Assembly (NCBI GenBank): GCA_036004405.1
Contig: DASYRM010000070.1
Coordinates: forward strand, 1-64,000
DNA from: DASYRM01 sp036004405
Lineage (GTDB): Bacteria > Acidobacteriota > Vicinamibacteria > Vicinamibacterales > UBA2999
DNA length: 64,000 bases
Reading direction: 5' to 3'
Below, piece by piece: positions 18,186-26,594 of the stretch. The first letter of the stretch is position 1, and every line of letters begins with the position of its first letter. The notes under the pieces were generated by a model. It ran no database searches. It saw nothing but the letters and a program-made list of their open reading frames with translations, and was not told the DNA's origin. Position numbers and translations under genes: made by a program.

Positions 18186-18722
18186 TCAGACCCGCCGGCG
18201 CAAGCGTCCGCGGCACGCCGCGGCGACGCCCGCCACCATCATCACGACGACCGAGGGCTCGGGCACCGGCAGTTCCGGCTTCTCGAGCGACACAATCAGC
18301 CGCCCAACATTCCCGATCGCATCCTCAGGAATATTCTTGGCGCTGTAAACGCCGACAGTGCCGAACGAACCTGGTTCGAAGAAGAAGCCGAAGATCACAC
18401 CGATGGCGTCGGTGAAATTGATCTGATCGCGGCCGAAGCCAAACGCCGCGTCCGGGAAGAACTGCACCGCGGTGCCGAACGGCGAGCAGCTGACACAGAA
18501 TTCGGCATCAGCCTTTGTGAAGTCGAGATATGAAGTGATGAAGTCCGGCGCGATGAATTGGAAGCTCTCCTCGTGCACGGGGCCGAGGTTCCACGGGTCT
18601 TCACTGAAGACCGCGTTGGTCTCGCCAATCAACGTGTAATACACCGGCGCGGCCGACGAGGGCACGGCTCCGGCGCCGAACATCAGCAGGGCAAGAACAC
18701 CGACGAACGCAAATGATTTCAA
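18186..18722 (-). CDS. PEP-CTERM sorting-signal protein (178 aa)
   Basis: The C-terminus has the tripartite exosortase signal: PVPEPS, a hydrophobic helix (VVVMMVAGVAAA) and a basic end (CRGRLRRRV). The N-terminus is a signal peptide (KSFAFVGVLALLMFGAGAVP, then SSAAPVYY). The start chosen is TTG at 18722 because AAAGGAG lies 7 nt upstream and the signal peptide begins there; the upstream open frame has no ATG or GTG nearer. The mature part is a small beta-rich domain of unknown function. Such proteins are exported and reprocessed by exosortase, usually in strains making exopolysaccharide. No exosortase gene is in this window. Confidence 0.85.
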   Translation of the reverse strand: MKSFAFVGVLALLMFGAGAVPSSAAPVYYTLIGETNAVFSEDPWNLGPVHEESFQFIAPDFITSYLDFTKADAEFCVSCSPFGTAVQFFPDAAFGFGRDQINFTDAIGVIFGFFFEPGSFGTVGVYSAKNIPEDAIGNVGRLIVSLEKPELPVPEPSVVVMMVAGVAAACRGRLRRRV

Positions 18723-18901
18723 GGCGTCTCCTTTCCGAGTCTCCAGAAAGTAACGCCGAAACAGCCGAGTTCGGACCCACCGGTTGCACACAAACAGCGG
18801 GCAAATCGCACTCAACCCACGAAGACACTCGGCCACGCGACGTTAGTCGCTCGCCGGGATGATTGTTAGACGTCAAGAGGCAGACTTCGATCGGATCGGC
18901 C

Positions 18902-19201
18902 TCAGTCGAGCACATCGAAGTGCTTCACGCGTCCGTCGTACTCGACCATCATCGCGATGACCTTGGGAGGCACGACCGCGCGTTCCGGATCTGAGCCGGC
19001 AAACGTTTCGATCGCCTCCAGCGACGCCCACCGGGTCACGATGACGAATTCCACTCCGCCCCGCACCGTGCGATGCAGGATCGACGCGTCGACGAATCCG
19101 GCAATCTTTTCGAGCGCCGGAAACGTGTCCTTCCGGAGGTGTTCCACGTAGCGCTGCGCTTCCTCCGCGCGCGCCAGCGCACGCCAGTGCCTCGCAATCA
19201 C
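18902..19201 (-). CDS. ABM-superfamily (antibiotic biosynthesis monooxygenase-like) protein (99 aa)
   Basis: A small alpha/beta ferredoxin-like protein. The helix RALARAEEAQRYVEHLRKDT is followed by FPALEKIAGFVDASILHRTV and then the strand EFVIVTRWASLEAIETFAG, the repeated pattern of dimeric ABM/DUF4188-like proteins. The start is GTG at 19201, overlapping the sppA stop by 4 nt; longer in-frame extensions lie inside sppA. Members range from true monooxygenases to haem-degrading or quinol oxidases; no specific activity can be assigned. Confidence 0.75.
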   Translation of the reverse strand: MIARHWRALARAEEAQRYVEHLRKDTFPALEKIAGFVDASILHRTVRGGVEFVIVTRWASLEAIETFAGSDPERAVVPPKVIAMMVEYDGRVKHFDVLD

Positions 19202-20988
19202 CGCACAAACGCAAACGGCATGAGCGCAAGCGGCTCGCCGCGACGGAAGAGACGTCCGGGCGCGGTGGCCGACGCGATCGCGCGCCCGGGGCCGTGCACG
19301 CCGGTCAGCGCGCGCACGAGGCTGGCGCTGCCGCTGCTGCGGCCGAACTGGTCCGAGAGCGCCTCGTAGAACGTGCGCCGGCGAGGATAGACGACGGTCT
19401 CCACGGCGGTGCCGGCGTCGATGTCGGCCCGCTCCTTCACGGCCGCGATCGCCTCGTCGAGCCCGCCCAGCCGGTCCACCAGACCGTTCTCCTTCGCCTG
19501 CGCGCCGGTCCACACGCGACCCTGCGCCAGCTGGTGCACTTGGTCACGGGTCTTGTGGCGCGACTGCGCCGTCTTGTCGAGGAAGCCGGTGTAGAAGTCG
19601 CGCAGGAATGCTTCCACCTTGTCGCGCTGGGCCGGGGTGAACGTGGTCAGCGGCGAGTAGATGTCGGCGTTGGCGCCCGACGTGACGGCCTCGGCGCTGA
19701 CCCCTATCTTCTCCAGCGAGCCGCCGTAGACGATCTTGCCGGTGTAGATGCCGATCGAGCCGGTGAGCGTGCCGGGCTGGGCCACGATCTCGTCGCCGGC
19801 GAGGGCGATGTAGTAGCCGCCCGACGCGGCCAGATCCGACATCGACACCACGATCGGCCGCGACGGGTCATCCTTCTTCGTGAGCTGCAGTTCGCGCAGG
19901 ATCACGTCGGAAGCCACCGACGACCCGCCGGGGCTGTCGATGCGCAGCACGATGCCGCGAATCGAATGGTCGTTGCGAATCTTGCGGATCTCCTCGATGA
20001 GGGTGTCGCTGCCCACGAGATCGCCGTCGGTCGCGTCGAAGCCGCTGTGGCCGGACACAATCGTGCCCACGGCGTAGAGCACGGCAATGCGGGGGCGGCG
20101 GCGCAGGCGCACGCCATCGGCGGCCGCGCCGTACTCGTCCGCCTCGACCCAGTCCACCGCCTCGCCGCCGCGCCGCAGCACGGGCACGAGGTCGTCGAGC
20201 TCGTCTTCGTAGGCAATCCCGTCCACCAGGCCGGCATCCACGGCCTTCTTGGCCAGGAACGGCCCGCCATCGATGAGCGCGCGCACGTCGGCCTCGGACT
20301 TGTGACGCCCCTCGGCGATGGCGCGCACGAGCTGCGCGAACATGTCGTGGTTGAGCGACTCTGACATCTCGCGGTGGGCCGGGGTCATGCGCTTTTCCGT
20401 CAGCTGGTTGGTGGCGGTCTTGTAGTCGCCGATGTGGACGAAGTCGGGGACGGCGCCGAGCTTGTCGAACGTGCCGCGGAGGAAGATCTCGTACGCGGCG
20501 ATGCCGGTCAGATCGAGCGAGCTCGAGGGCAGGAGGTAGATCTTGTCCGCGGCGGTCGCGAGGTAGTACTCGCGGTCGCTCCCGTACTCGAGGAACGCCG
20601 TGACGGGCTTCCCCGAACGGCGGAAGTCCACAATCGCGTCGCGCAGCTCCTGCACCTTGGCCCAGTAGGGGCTGTCCAGGCTGCCCGGCACCAGCACCAC
20701 GCTCGTGATGTGCGGGTCGCTCTTGGCGCGTCGCAGCGCGCCCACGAACGCCCGCAGGCTGTCGGTGCCTCGATCGACGAACTGATCGAGCACATCGTCC
20801 GGCCTCAGCTCCGGCAGTTCGCCATCGGGACGAAGCACGAGCGCAGCCGACGACGTGATGCGCGCGCCGCGGCTGAGGCCGCCGGTGCCCGAGAGCGAGA
20901 CGAAGAGCACCACCATCGCGGCCGCCGAAACGAAAACAGCCAGACCGATGAGCGCAAACACGAAGCCGACGCCGCGGCGTGTAGTCAC
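19198..20988 (-). CDS. sppA: Signal peptide peptidase SppA, 67 kDa type (596 aa)
   Basis: One N-terminal membrane anchor (FVFALIGLAVFVSAAAMVVL) precedes two tandem ClpP-like S49 domains, as in E. coli SppA. The N-terminal domain carries the general-base Lys in ATAADKIYLLPSSSLDLTG and the C-terminal domain the catalytic Ser in MSDLAASGGYYIALAGDEI. Conserved blocks also include IRGIVLRIDSPGGSSVASDV and TLTGSIGIYTGK. It cleaves leftover signal peptides in the inner membrane with its active site on the periplasmic side. Length is close to the 618-residue E. coli enzyme. The ABM gene overlaps its 3' end by 4 nt. Confidence 0.95.
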   Translation of the reverse strand: MTTRRGVGFVFALIGLAVFVSAAAMVVLFVSLSGTGGLSRGARITSSAALVLRPDGELPELRPDDVLDQFVDRGTDSLRAFVGALRRAKSDPHITSVVLVPGSLDSPYWAKVQELRDAIVDFRRSGKPVTAFLEYGSDREYYLATAADKIYLLPSSSLDLTGIAAYEIFLRGTFDKLGAVPDFVHIGDYKTATNQLTEKRMTPAHREMSESLNHDMFAQLVRAIAEGRHKSEADVRALIDGGPFLAKKAVDAGLVDGIAYEDELDDLVPVLRRGGEAVDWVEADEYGAAADGVRLRRRPRIAVLYAVGTIVSGHSGFDATDGDLVGSDTLIEEIRKIRNDHSIRGIVLRIDSPGGSSVASDVILRELQLTKKDDPSRPIVVSMSDLAASGGYYIALAGDEIVAQPGTLTGSIGIYTGKIVYGGSLEKIGVSAEAVTSGANADIYSPLTTFTPAQRDKVEAFLRDFYTGFLDKTAQSRHKTRDQVHQLAQGRVWTGAQAKENGLVDRLGGLDEAIAAVKERADIDAGTAVETVVYPRRRTFYEALSDQFGRSSGSASLVRALTGVHGPGRAIASATAPGRLFRRGEPLALMPFAFVR

Positions 20989-21090
20989 GATGTCCTCCTG
21001 GATGAGGAGAGTGTACTGAACCTGACGGCTTCGGGCCTCGGGCTTCAGGCTTCAGGTAGCTGCAAAGGCCAAGGCTTCCGGGCTTGCATA

Positions 21091-21096
21091 TAAGAT
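21091..21096 (+). promoter_or_regulatory. Candidate -10 element TAAGAT, leaderless spacing
   Basis: Within cataTAAGATttgaaggATG the hexamer ends 7 nt before the FKBP start codon, so transcription could begin at the AUG. GAAGG directly abuts the ATG, too close to act as an ordinary ribosome-binding site. Confidence 0.35.
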
Positions 21097-21103
21097 TTGA
21101 AGG

Positions 21104-21451
21104 ATGACGCAGCTGCAGAAGGCCGACGGCAAGGTGGGAACGGGGAACGAGGCCGCGGCGGGCCGCCAGGTGACGGTGCACTACACCGGGTGGCTGTACG
21201 ACGAGGCGAAGCCGGATCACAAAGGACGCAAGTTCGACAGCTCGCGCGACCGCAACGAGCCGTTCGACTTCCGCCTCGGCGCCGGCGAAGTGATTCGCGG
21301 GTGGGACGACGGTGTGGCCGGCATGAAAGTAGGCGGACAGCGCACGCTCACCATTCCGCCCGACATGGGCTACGGCGCGCGCGGAGCCGGCGGCGTGATT
21401 CCACCCAACGCGACGCTGCTGTTCGACGTGGAGCTGCTCGACGTTCGCTGA
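21104..21451 (+). CDS. FKBP-type peptidyl-prolyl cis-trans isomerase (115 aa)
   Basis: A single compact FKBP domain: VTVHYTGWLYDEAKPDHKGR, KFDSSRDRNEPFDFRLGAG, EVIRGWDDGVAGMKVGGQRT, LTIPPDMGYGARGAGGVIPP, and the last strand LLFDVELLDVR. The aromatic pocket residues (Tyr, Phe, Trp, Tyr) of active FKBPs are in place. No signal peptide is visible, so it is cytoplasmic. A short insertion (EAKPDHKGR) in the first loop is typical of bacterial members. The stop lies just before the RNA methyltransferase gene. Confidence 0.95.
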   Translation: MTQLQKADGKVGTGNEAAAGRQVTVHYTGWLYDEAKPDHKGRKFDSSRDRNEPFDFRLGAGEVIRGWDDGVAGMKVGGQRTLTIPPDMGYGARGAGGVIPPNATLLFDVELLDVR

Positions 21452-21473
21452 GCTCGACGTCGAATCGCTGGAC

Positions 21474-22820
21474 GTGGCCGGCGACGGGCTCGCCCGCGCG
21501 GGGCGACGCATTTACGCGATTCCGTTCACGATTCCCGGGGAGCGCGTACGCGTGCAGCCGGCGGCCCGGCCCCGCACCGACGGCGTCGTGCCGGCGCGCC
21601 TGGTGGAGATCCTCAGGGCGTCCCCGCATCGCGTCACGCCCGGCTGCAGACACTTCGGACCGGATCAACCCGCGGGCGTCGATGCGTGCGGCGGCTGCGC
21701 CTGGCAGCACATCGCCTATCCGGAGCAGCTGCGGCTGAAGACCGCGCTCGTCACCCTTCTGGTGCGCGCCGCCGTACCCGCCGCAGCGCCGGCGCTGGCC
21801 ATGCTGGCGACCACGCCGCTCGACGCGCCGTGGGGATTCCGGCACAAGGTGCACTTCGTGTTTGGCAACGCCGGCGGCCGCCGGCCTCGTCTCATGATGG
21901 GCCACTACGCGCGCGGGTCGCGCCGCGTGGTCGCCGTCGGCGAGTGCCCGGTGCACGCGGCCGACGGCAACTCCCGCGCGTTCGCGCTGCGCGATGCGTG
22001 CGTCAAGGCCGGCGTGACGGCCGCCGCGGCAGCCGGCCCGCGCGGCGGCGTCCTCAAGAGCGTGGCCGTGCGTGTGGCCCGCCTCACGACGGAACGGATG
22101 ATGACGCTCGTCGTCTCCGACGACGCCGACCGGGCCCTGCGCGCGGCCACGCGCCGGGCGCTCGACGCAGGCGGCGGCGCGACAGCGCTCCATCTCAACG
22201 TCCACCCGCGCGCCAACGCGTTCATCTTCGGCGATGTCACCCGGCGCATCAGCGGACCGGAACGAATGCGCGACGAGGTCGCCGGCGCCTCGTTCCTGAT
22301 CTCGCCGACCGCGTTCTTCCAGACCAACGTCGATGCGGGAGAGCTGCTGGTGCACCTGGTGCGCCGGGCGCTGCCCGCAGGTGCGCCCGTGCTCGACTTG
22401 TACGCCGGCGCGGGGCTGTTCGCGCTGCCTCTGGCGATGGCGGGACACGACGTCGTGGCGGTCGAAGAGAACGCCGCGGCGGTTGCGGACGGCGAGGCCA
22501 GCCGCGCGCTCAACCGCGTGGCGCCGGCGCGCTGCCGCTGGATGCGCGCCACCGTCGAGCAGGCGCTCGGCCGGATGGAGCCGTGCGACACGGTCGTGCT
22601 CGACCCGCCCCGGGAGGGCTGCTCCCCTGCCGTCCAGCAACGCCTGTTCGCGGAGCGCAAACCGGCGCTGGCCGTCTACGTGTCGTGCAACCCCGAAACG
22701 CTGGCGCGGGACCTCGCGGTGGCGGTCGGCCACGGCTACGCCGTCGAGTCGCTGCAGCCGGTGGACATGTTTCCCCACACGCCTCACGTGGAAACGGTGG
22801 CCGTCCTCCGGCGGAGCTGA
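21474..22820 (+). CDS. TrmA/RumA-family RNA (uracil-5-)-methyltransferase with Fe-S cluster (about 448 aa)
   Basis: The 4Fe-4S ligands of the RlmD/RlmC type are present: Cys58, Cys72, Cys75 (DACGGCAWQH) and Cys158 (GECPVHAADG). The Rossmann domain has FFQTNVDAGELL, VLDLYAGAGLFALPLA and VVLDPPREGC, and the nucleophile Cys405 lies in YVSCNPETLARDLA. It methylates uridine C5 in rRNA or tRNA with S-adenosylmethionine; the exact target is not determinable. Start GTG 21474 is the first standard start, but family-like residues (ELDVESLD) continue upstream to about 21450, so the true start may overlap the FKBP stop. Confidence 0.92.
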   Translation: MAGDGLARAGRRIYAIPFTIPGERVRVQPAARPRTDGVVPARLVEILRASPHRVTPGCRHFGPDQPAGVDACGGCAWQHIAYPEQLRLKTALVTLLVRAAVPAAAPALAMLATTPLDAPWGFRHKVHFVFGNAGGRRPRLMMGHYARGSRRVVAVGECPVHAADGNSRAFALRDACVKAGVTAAAAAGPRGGVLKSVAVRVARLTTERMMTLVVSDDADRALRAATRRALDAGGGATALHLNVHPRANAFIFGDVTRRISGPERMRDEVAGASFLISPTAFFQTNVDAGELLVHLVRRALPAGAPVLDLYAGAGLFALPLAMAGHDVVAVEENAAAVADGEASRALNRVAPARCRWMRATVEQALGRMEPCDTVVLDPPREGCSPAVQQRLFAERKPALAVYVSCNPETLARDLAVAVGHGYAVESLQPVDMFPHTPHVETVAVLRRS

Positions 22821-22869
22821 CCGTCCCCGCTGCCTCGCCTACTCTGCCCACTCTGCCTCAGGATTCTTG

Positions 22870-22875
22870 TAGGAT
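22870..22875 (+). promoter_or_regulatory. Candidate -10 element TAGGAT, leaderless spacing
   Basis: TAGGAT is followed by exactly 6 nt (cccggc) and the ATG at 22882. No Shine-Dalgarno sequence is seen for this gene, which favours a leaderless transcript. Confidence 0.38.
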
Positions 22876-22881
22876 CCCGGC

Positions 22882-24477
22882 ATGCGAATCGTGCGCAAGT
22901 GGCTCATCCTGTCGCACCGCTATCTCGGCATCGCGCTGTGCCTGCTGCTCGTGATGTGGTTCGGGTCGGGCATTGTGATGATCTACGCGGGCGGCATGCC
23001 CGCCCTGACTCCCGAAGCGCGCCGCGCTCATCTGCCGGCGCTCGACTTCACCCGCGTGACCCTGAGCGCCGCCGACGCCGCGGCACGCGCCGGCCTCGAC
23101 ACGCCGCCGAGCGCCACGCTGCTGCCGGTGCAGGGACGGCCCGCCTACCGGTTCGGTGGACGCACGCCCGTGACCGTCTTCGCCGACACCGGGGAGACGA
23201 TGGCGCCGGTGCCGGTCGCGGAAACGCGTCGCATCGCGAGCCGCTTTCTCGGCGTACCTGTGTCGCTGCTGGTGGACGCCGGCCAGCTCACCACGCCCGA
23301 CCAGTGGACGCTTCAGCTCGCGCGACGCGGCGGCCTACAGAAGTTCACGGTGGACGACGATGCGGCAACCGAGGTCTATGTGAACCCGCGCACCGCTGAA
23401 GTGGTGCTCACCACCACACGCCGCGATCGAACGTTGGCGTGGATCGGCGTCATCCCGCACTGGATGTATTTCAGCTGGCTGCGCACCAACCAACCGGTCT
23501 GGTACCGCACCGTGGTGTGGACGTCGGGGGCCGCCTGCGTGCTGGCGCTGCTCGGGCTCGTCCTGGGCCTCACGCAGTGGCGGCGCACGCAGCCGTTCCG
23601 CCTGTCGGCCGCGGTGCCGTACGCGGGCTGGATGCGCTGGCACTACATCACCGGCGCCGTCTTCGGCGTCTTCGCGCTCACCTGGGCCTTCAGCGGCCTG
23701 CTGTCGATGGAGCCCTTCGAGTGGACGAACGCGAGCGGCCTCGAAGTGGACGGCGAGGCGTTCACCGGCGGCCCCATCGAGTTGTCGCAGTTCACCCGGG
23801 GCGACGCGGCCGCGTGGTCATCGGTCGCCGACGGCCGCCCCGTGAAGGAAGTGGAGCTCACCCGCATCCAGGATCAGGCGTATTACGTCGTGCACCTCGA
23901 CACGCCGCCGCGGAAGCTGCGCGCCGAGCGGCTGCACCAGCCGTACTACATCACCGGACGCGCTGAACGCGACCGGCTGCTCGTCGCCGCCGACACCATG
24001 CGCGTCCGCGAGGAACCGTTCAGCGTGAGCTCGCTGATGGCGCGGCTGCAGACGGCGTTGCCCGGTGAAACCGTCATCGAGCAGACGCTGCTCACGGAGT
24101 ACGACAGCTACTACTACTCGCGCGGACGGCAGACGCCGCTGCCGGTGCTGCGCGTGAAGTATGCCGACGCGGCACAGACGTGGATCTACGTGGACCCGGA
24201 GATGAGCCGCGTCCTGGGCTCGGTGCCGAAGCTGGCGCGCGTGGAGCGCTGGCTCTACAACGGCCTCCACAGCCTCGACTTCTCATTCTGGTACTCGCGG
24301 CGTCCGCTGTGGGATATCGGGATGATCGTGCTGCTGCTGGGCGGCCTGGCGTCGAGCGCGATTGGGACGTTCCTTGGCGTCCGCCGTATCGTGCGTGCCA
24401 CCGGCCGGACCGCCGCCGGCCTGGTGGCCGACCGCGCCGTGACGGCCGGTTCGGCCGAGCGCGCGTCCAGAGCCTGA
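22882..24477 (+). CDS. PepSY-associated multi-pass membrane protein (531 aa)
   Basis: The N-terminal membrane helix (YLGIALCLLLVMWFGSGIVMI) with the preceding HRYLG is the PepSY_TM signature. A periplasmic region of about 150 residues and further helices follow (VVWTSGAACVLALLGLVLGL, WHYITGAVFGVFALTWAFSG, and IGMIVLLLGGLASSAIGTFL near the end). Segments such as GWMRWHYITG and NGLHSLDFSF resemble family members linked to TonB-dependent iron uptake, where they are thought to act as siderophore or ferric reductases. Here no siderophore or TonB gene is near, so the substrate is open. His residues inside helices could bind haem, but this is only inference. Confidence 0.82.
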   Translation: MRIVRKWLILSHRYLGIALCLLLVMWFGSGIVMIYAGGMPALTPEARRAHLPALDFTRVTLSAADAAARAGLDTPPSATLLPVQGRPAYRFGGRTPVTVFADTGETMAPVPVAETRRIASRFLGVPVSLLVDAGQLTTPDQWTLQLARRGGLQKFTVDDDAATEVYVNPRTAEVVLTTTRRDRTLAWIGVIPHWMYFSWLRTNQPVWYRTVVWTSGAACVLALLGLVLGLTQWRRTQPFRLSAAVPYAGWMRWHYITGAVFGVFALTWAFSGLLSMEPFEWTNASGLEVDGEAFTGGPIELSQFTRGDAAAWSSVADGRPVKEVELTRIQDQAYYVVHLDTPPRKLRAERLHQPYYITGRAERDRLLVAADTMRVREEPFSVSSLMARLQTALPGETVIEQTLLTEYDSYYYSRGRQTPLPVLRVKYADAAQTWIYVDPEMSRVLGSVPKLARVERWLYNGLHSLDFSFWYSRRPLWDIGMIVLLLGGLASSAIGTFLGVRRIVRATGRTAAGLVADRAVTAGSAERASRA

Positions 24478-24591
24478 CCCGTTCCCTGCCCTTCCCGCCG
24501 CCCGCAAGGGCGTGAGCCCGTCTTCTCCCGTTTGGCGCGTACACCGGCAACGCGCGTACCGGTTTGGGCGCGCGGTCCAGGAGGATGCGCC

Positions 24592-25467
24592 GTGAGATGC
24601 CTCGCTTCCCTCGTCCGGGTCACGCTCGTCGCCGGGCTCGTGTGCGCTGCGAGCGCCGTGCCCGCTCTTGCCGCCACGCTGAAAGTGTCTTCGTTTCCGT
24701 CGGGCGCCCAGGTGTCGGTCGACGGTGTCAACACCGGGAAGGTGACGCCGATGAACATCAGCCTGCCTGAGGGCGATCACCTCGTCACGGTGCAGATTCC
24801 GGGCTCGGGCTGGCAGGTCGACAGCCGCACGATCACGATCGTGTCGGGGAACAACGATCTCAGCGTGACGCTGCTCCCGCTGCTGACGTCCGGCCCCCAA
24901 GGTCCCCAGGGGCCCCAAGGGGACACCGGTGAAAAGGGGGAGAAAGGCGATCCTGGCGAGCCTGGGGCTTCCGGAGCCGGACGCCCGGATCCGCCGTGTT
25001 TCGACAACAGCAACCGCTACGTCGACTGCGGCAACGGCACCGTGACCGACACGCTGACCGGCTTGATCTGGTTGAAGGACGCGTCCTGCCTCGGCGACCG
25101 CGACTTTGCCGCGGCGAATCACGCGGCCACGGCCCTGGCGCACGGGGCCTGCGGCTTGAGCGACCATTCCTCGCTCAGCGACTGGCGGCTGCCGACGCGG
25201 GCAGAATTGGCGGCGACGGTCGAACGAGCGATCGCGCTCCATTGCACCGTGGGAGATGGCGGCGCGCCAACCCTGACCAACGATCCGGGCACCGGCTGCC
25301 TGTCGTCAGGACCCAGCTCGTTTCAGCACGTACCGCTGTTTGGCGTGTGGTCGAGTACGACGGTCGAAGCGGGGGCCGCGTGGATCGTCGCCAATCTGGT
25401 GGGCCAGCTGGTCATCGACAGCAAAGTCAGTCCGAACACGGTCTGGCCGGTGCGTGGAACGCGGTAA
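24592..25467 (+). CDS. Secreted protein with PEGA, collagen-like and DUF1566 domains (291 aa)
   Basis: The start is GTG at 24592, which has an AGGAGG Shine-Dalgarno 7 nt upstream and opens a signal peptide (VTLVAGLVCAASAVPALAAT). Next comes a PEGA domain (LKVSSFPSGAQVSVDGVNTG to LSVTLLPLL, about residues 28-102). A short collagen-like run of G-x-y triplets follows (GPQGPQGPQGDTGEKGEKGD, then PGEPGASG). The C-terminal half is a DUF1566 domain (YVDCGNGTVTDTLTGLIWLK, DWRLPTRAELAATVE, FGVWSSTTVEAGAAWIV) with several Cys that may form disulphides. It is probably a cell-surface adhesive or matrix protein. The downstream neighbour converges, with a 7-nt gap. Confidence 0.85.
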   Translation: MRCLASLVRVTLVAGLVCAASAVPALAATLKVSSFPSGAQVSVDGVNTGKVTPMNISLPEGDHLVTVQIPGSGWQVDSRTITIVSGNNDLSVTLLPLLTSGPQGPQGPQGDTGEKGEKGDPGEPGASGAGRPDPPCFDNSNRYVDCGNGTVTDTLTGLIWLKDASCLGDRDFAAANHAATALAHGACGLSDHSSLSDWRLPTRAELAATVERAIALHCTVGDGGAPTLTNDPGTGCLSSGPSSFQHVPLFGVWSSTTVEAGAAWIVANLVGQLVIDSKVSPNTVWPVRGTR

Positions 25468-25474
25468 CCCGTGC

Positions 25475-26584
25475 CTATGACATCAGACCGAAAAGCACCG
25501 CGGCCGCCACCGCCGCGCCGGCGGCGTGCCACGCGAGCTCGATCGGCTTGCGCACGAGCAGACCGCCCGCACAGAGCACCACGGCGGCGGCCACCAGAAG
25601 GCGCTTGTACAGCTCCTCGACGGTCTCGACGGGGTCGGCTGGCGGCGCCTGCCGGCGCAGGCGGTCGACGATCCGGAAGGCGACGACGCGATCGGGCTCG
25701 TCACCAATCTCGAAATACTCGCCGCCGCCGGCCACGGCAATCTGCACCAGCGAGTTGCGGTCGAGCGAGGAGCGCACGACCGGCGGCGGCCGCGTCCCGT
25801 CGGCCTGGAGCGGCTCGGGAATCATGCCGCCCACGCTCGTGCCGATGCCGACCACGTACACGGGAATCTTCCGCTGCCGCGCCGCCTGCAGCGAATCCGC
25901 CACTTTGCCCGACCACGACTGGCCGTCGGAGATCACCAGGAACGCCTTCGGGTTGCCGCTCTTGCCGAACAGCTCTTCGTCCTTCTCGACCAGCCGCAGC
26001 CCCCAGCGCAGCCCTTCTTCGATGTTGGTGTCCCAGGTCGGCGCGTTCTCGAGCGGGAACGGCGAGTGTTCGCCGAGGTGATCGATGAAGAAGAAGAGGG
26101 AGTTGGGATCCTTGGTCAAGCGCACCTGCGGCGCGGCCAGCTGCGCGAAGAGCGCGAGCGCCACGCGATCGCCCTGCCAGCTGAGCGACTCGGCAAACGT
26201 TCGGAGGAAGAGCACGGAGCGCCGCCAGCGGTCGGGGCGCACGTCGCTCACGTACATCGACGCCGACGCGTCCTGCAGGATGACGATGTCCGCGCTGCCG
26301 CGCCGGACGAGCGACGTGAGGGCCTGTGGCCGCGCCAGCGCCACGATGACCAGGCTCGCCGCAATCAGCGCGCTCAGCCAGAAGGCCAGGTCGCCGAACA
26401 GGCTGAAGCGCTCACGCAGCGGCAGGATGCGGCCATGCCGCATGCCCCGTACGTCGCGCCGCCGTCGAATCGCGCGCCACACCCACGCCATGAGCAGCAC
26501 GGCGCTCCCGGCAAGCAGCCACAAGTAGGCCGGCTCGCCGAAGCGCAGCGTGCTGGTATCGAGCGTGGGCAGCAGCGTCCACAT
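25475..26584 (-). CDS. BatB-like VWA-domain membrane protein (369 aa)
   Basis: Two N-terminal membrane helices (YLWLLAGSAVLLMAWVWRAI and FWLSALIAASLVIVALARPQ) are followed by a von Willebrand A domain with an intact MIDAS motif D-A-S-A-S (IVILQDASASMYVSD) and FLVISDGQSWSG. The hydrophobic C-terminal stretch (LLVAAAVVLCAGGLLV, then AAGAAVAAAVLFGLM) closes the protein. This layout matches the Bat aerotolerance VWA proteins that work with MoxR ATPases. It is the last gene of the six-gene minus-strand cluster. Its substrate is unknown; VWA-MoxR pairs usually assemble or activate other proteins. Confidence 0.85.
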   Translation of the reverse strand: MWTLLPTLDTSTLRFGEPAYLWLLAGSAVLLMAWVWRAIRRRRDVRGMRHGRILPLRERFSLFGDLAFWLSALIAASLVIVALARPQALTSLVRRGSADIVILQDASASMYVSDVRPDRWRRSVLFLRTFAESLSWQGDRVALALFAQLAAPQVRLTKDPNSLFFFIDHLGEHSPFPLENAPTWDTNIEEGLRWGLRLVEKDEELFGKSGNPKAFLVISDGQSWSGKVADSLQAARQRKIPVYVVGIGTSVGGMIPEPLQADGTRPPPVVRSSLDRNSLVQIAVAGGGEYFEIGDEPDRVVAFRIVDRLRRQAPPADPVETVEELYKRLLVAAAVVLCAGGLLVRKPIELAWHAAGAAVAAAVLFGLMS

Positions 26585-26594
26585 CAGCAGACGC

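Noticed and set aside
24500..24520. Short hairpin after the PepSY gene as terminator
   Set aside because: The stem (cccgcaagggcgtgagcccg) is weak and no T tract follows.
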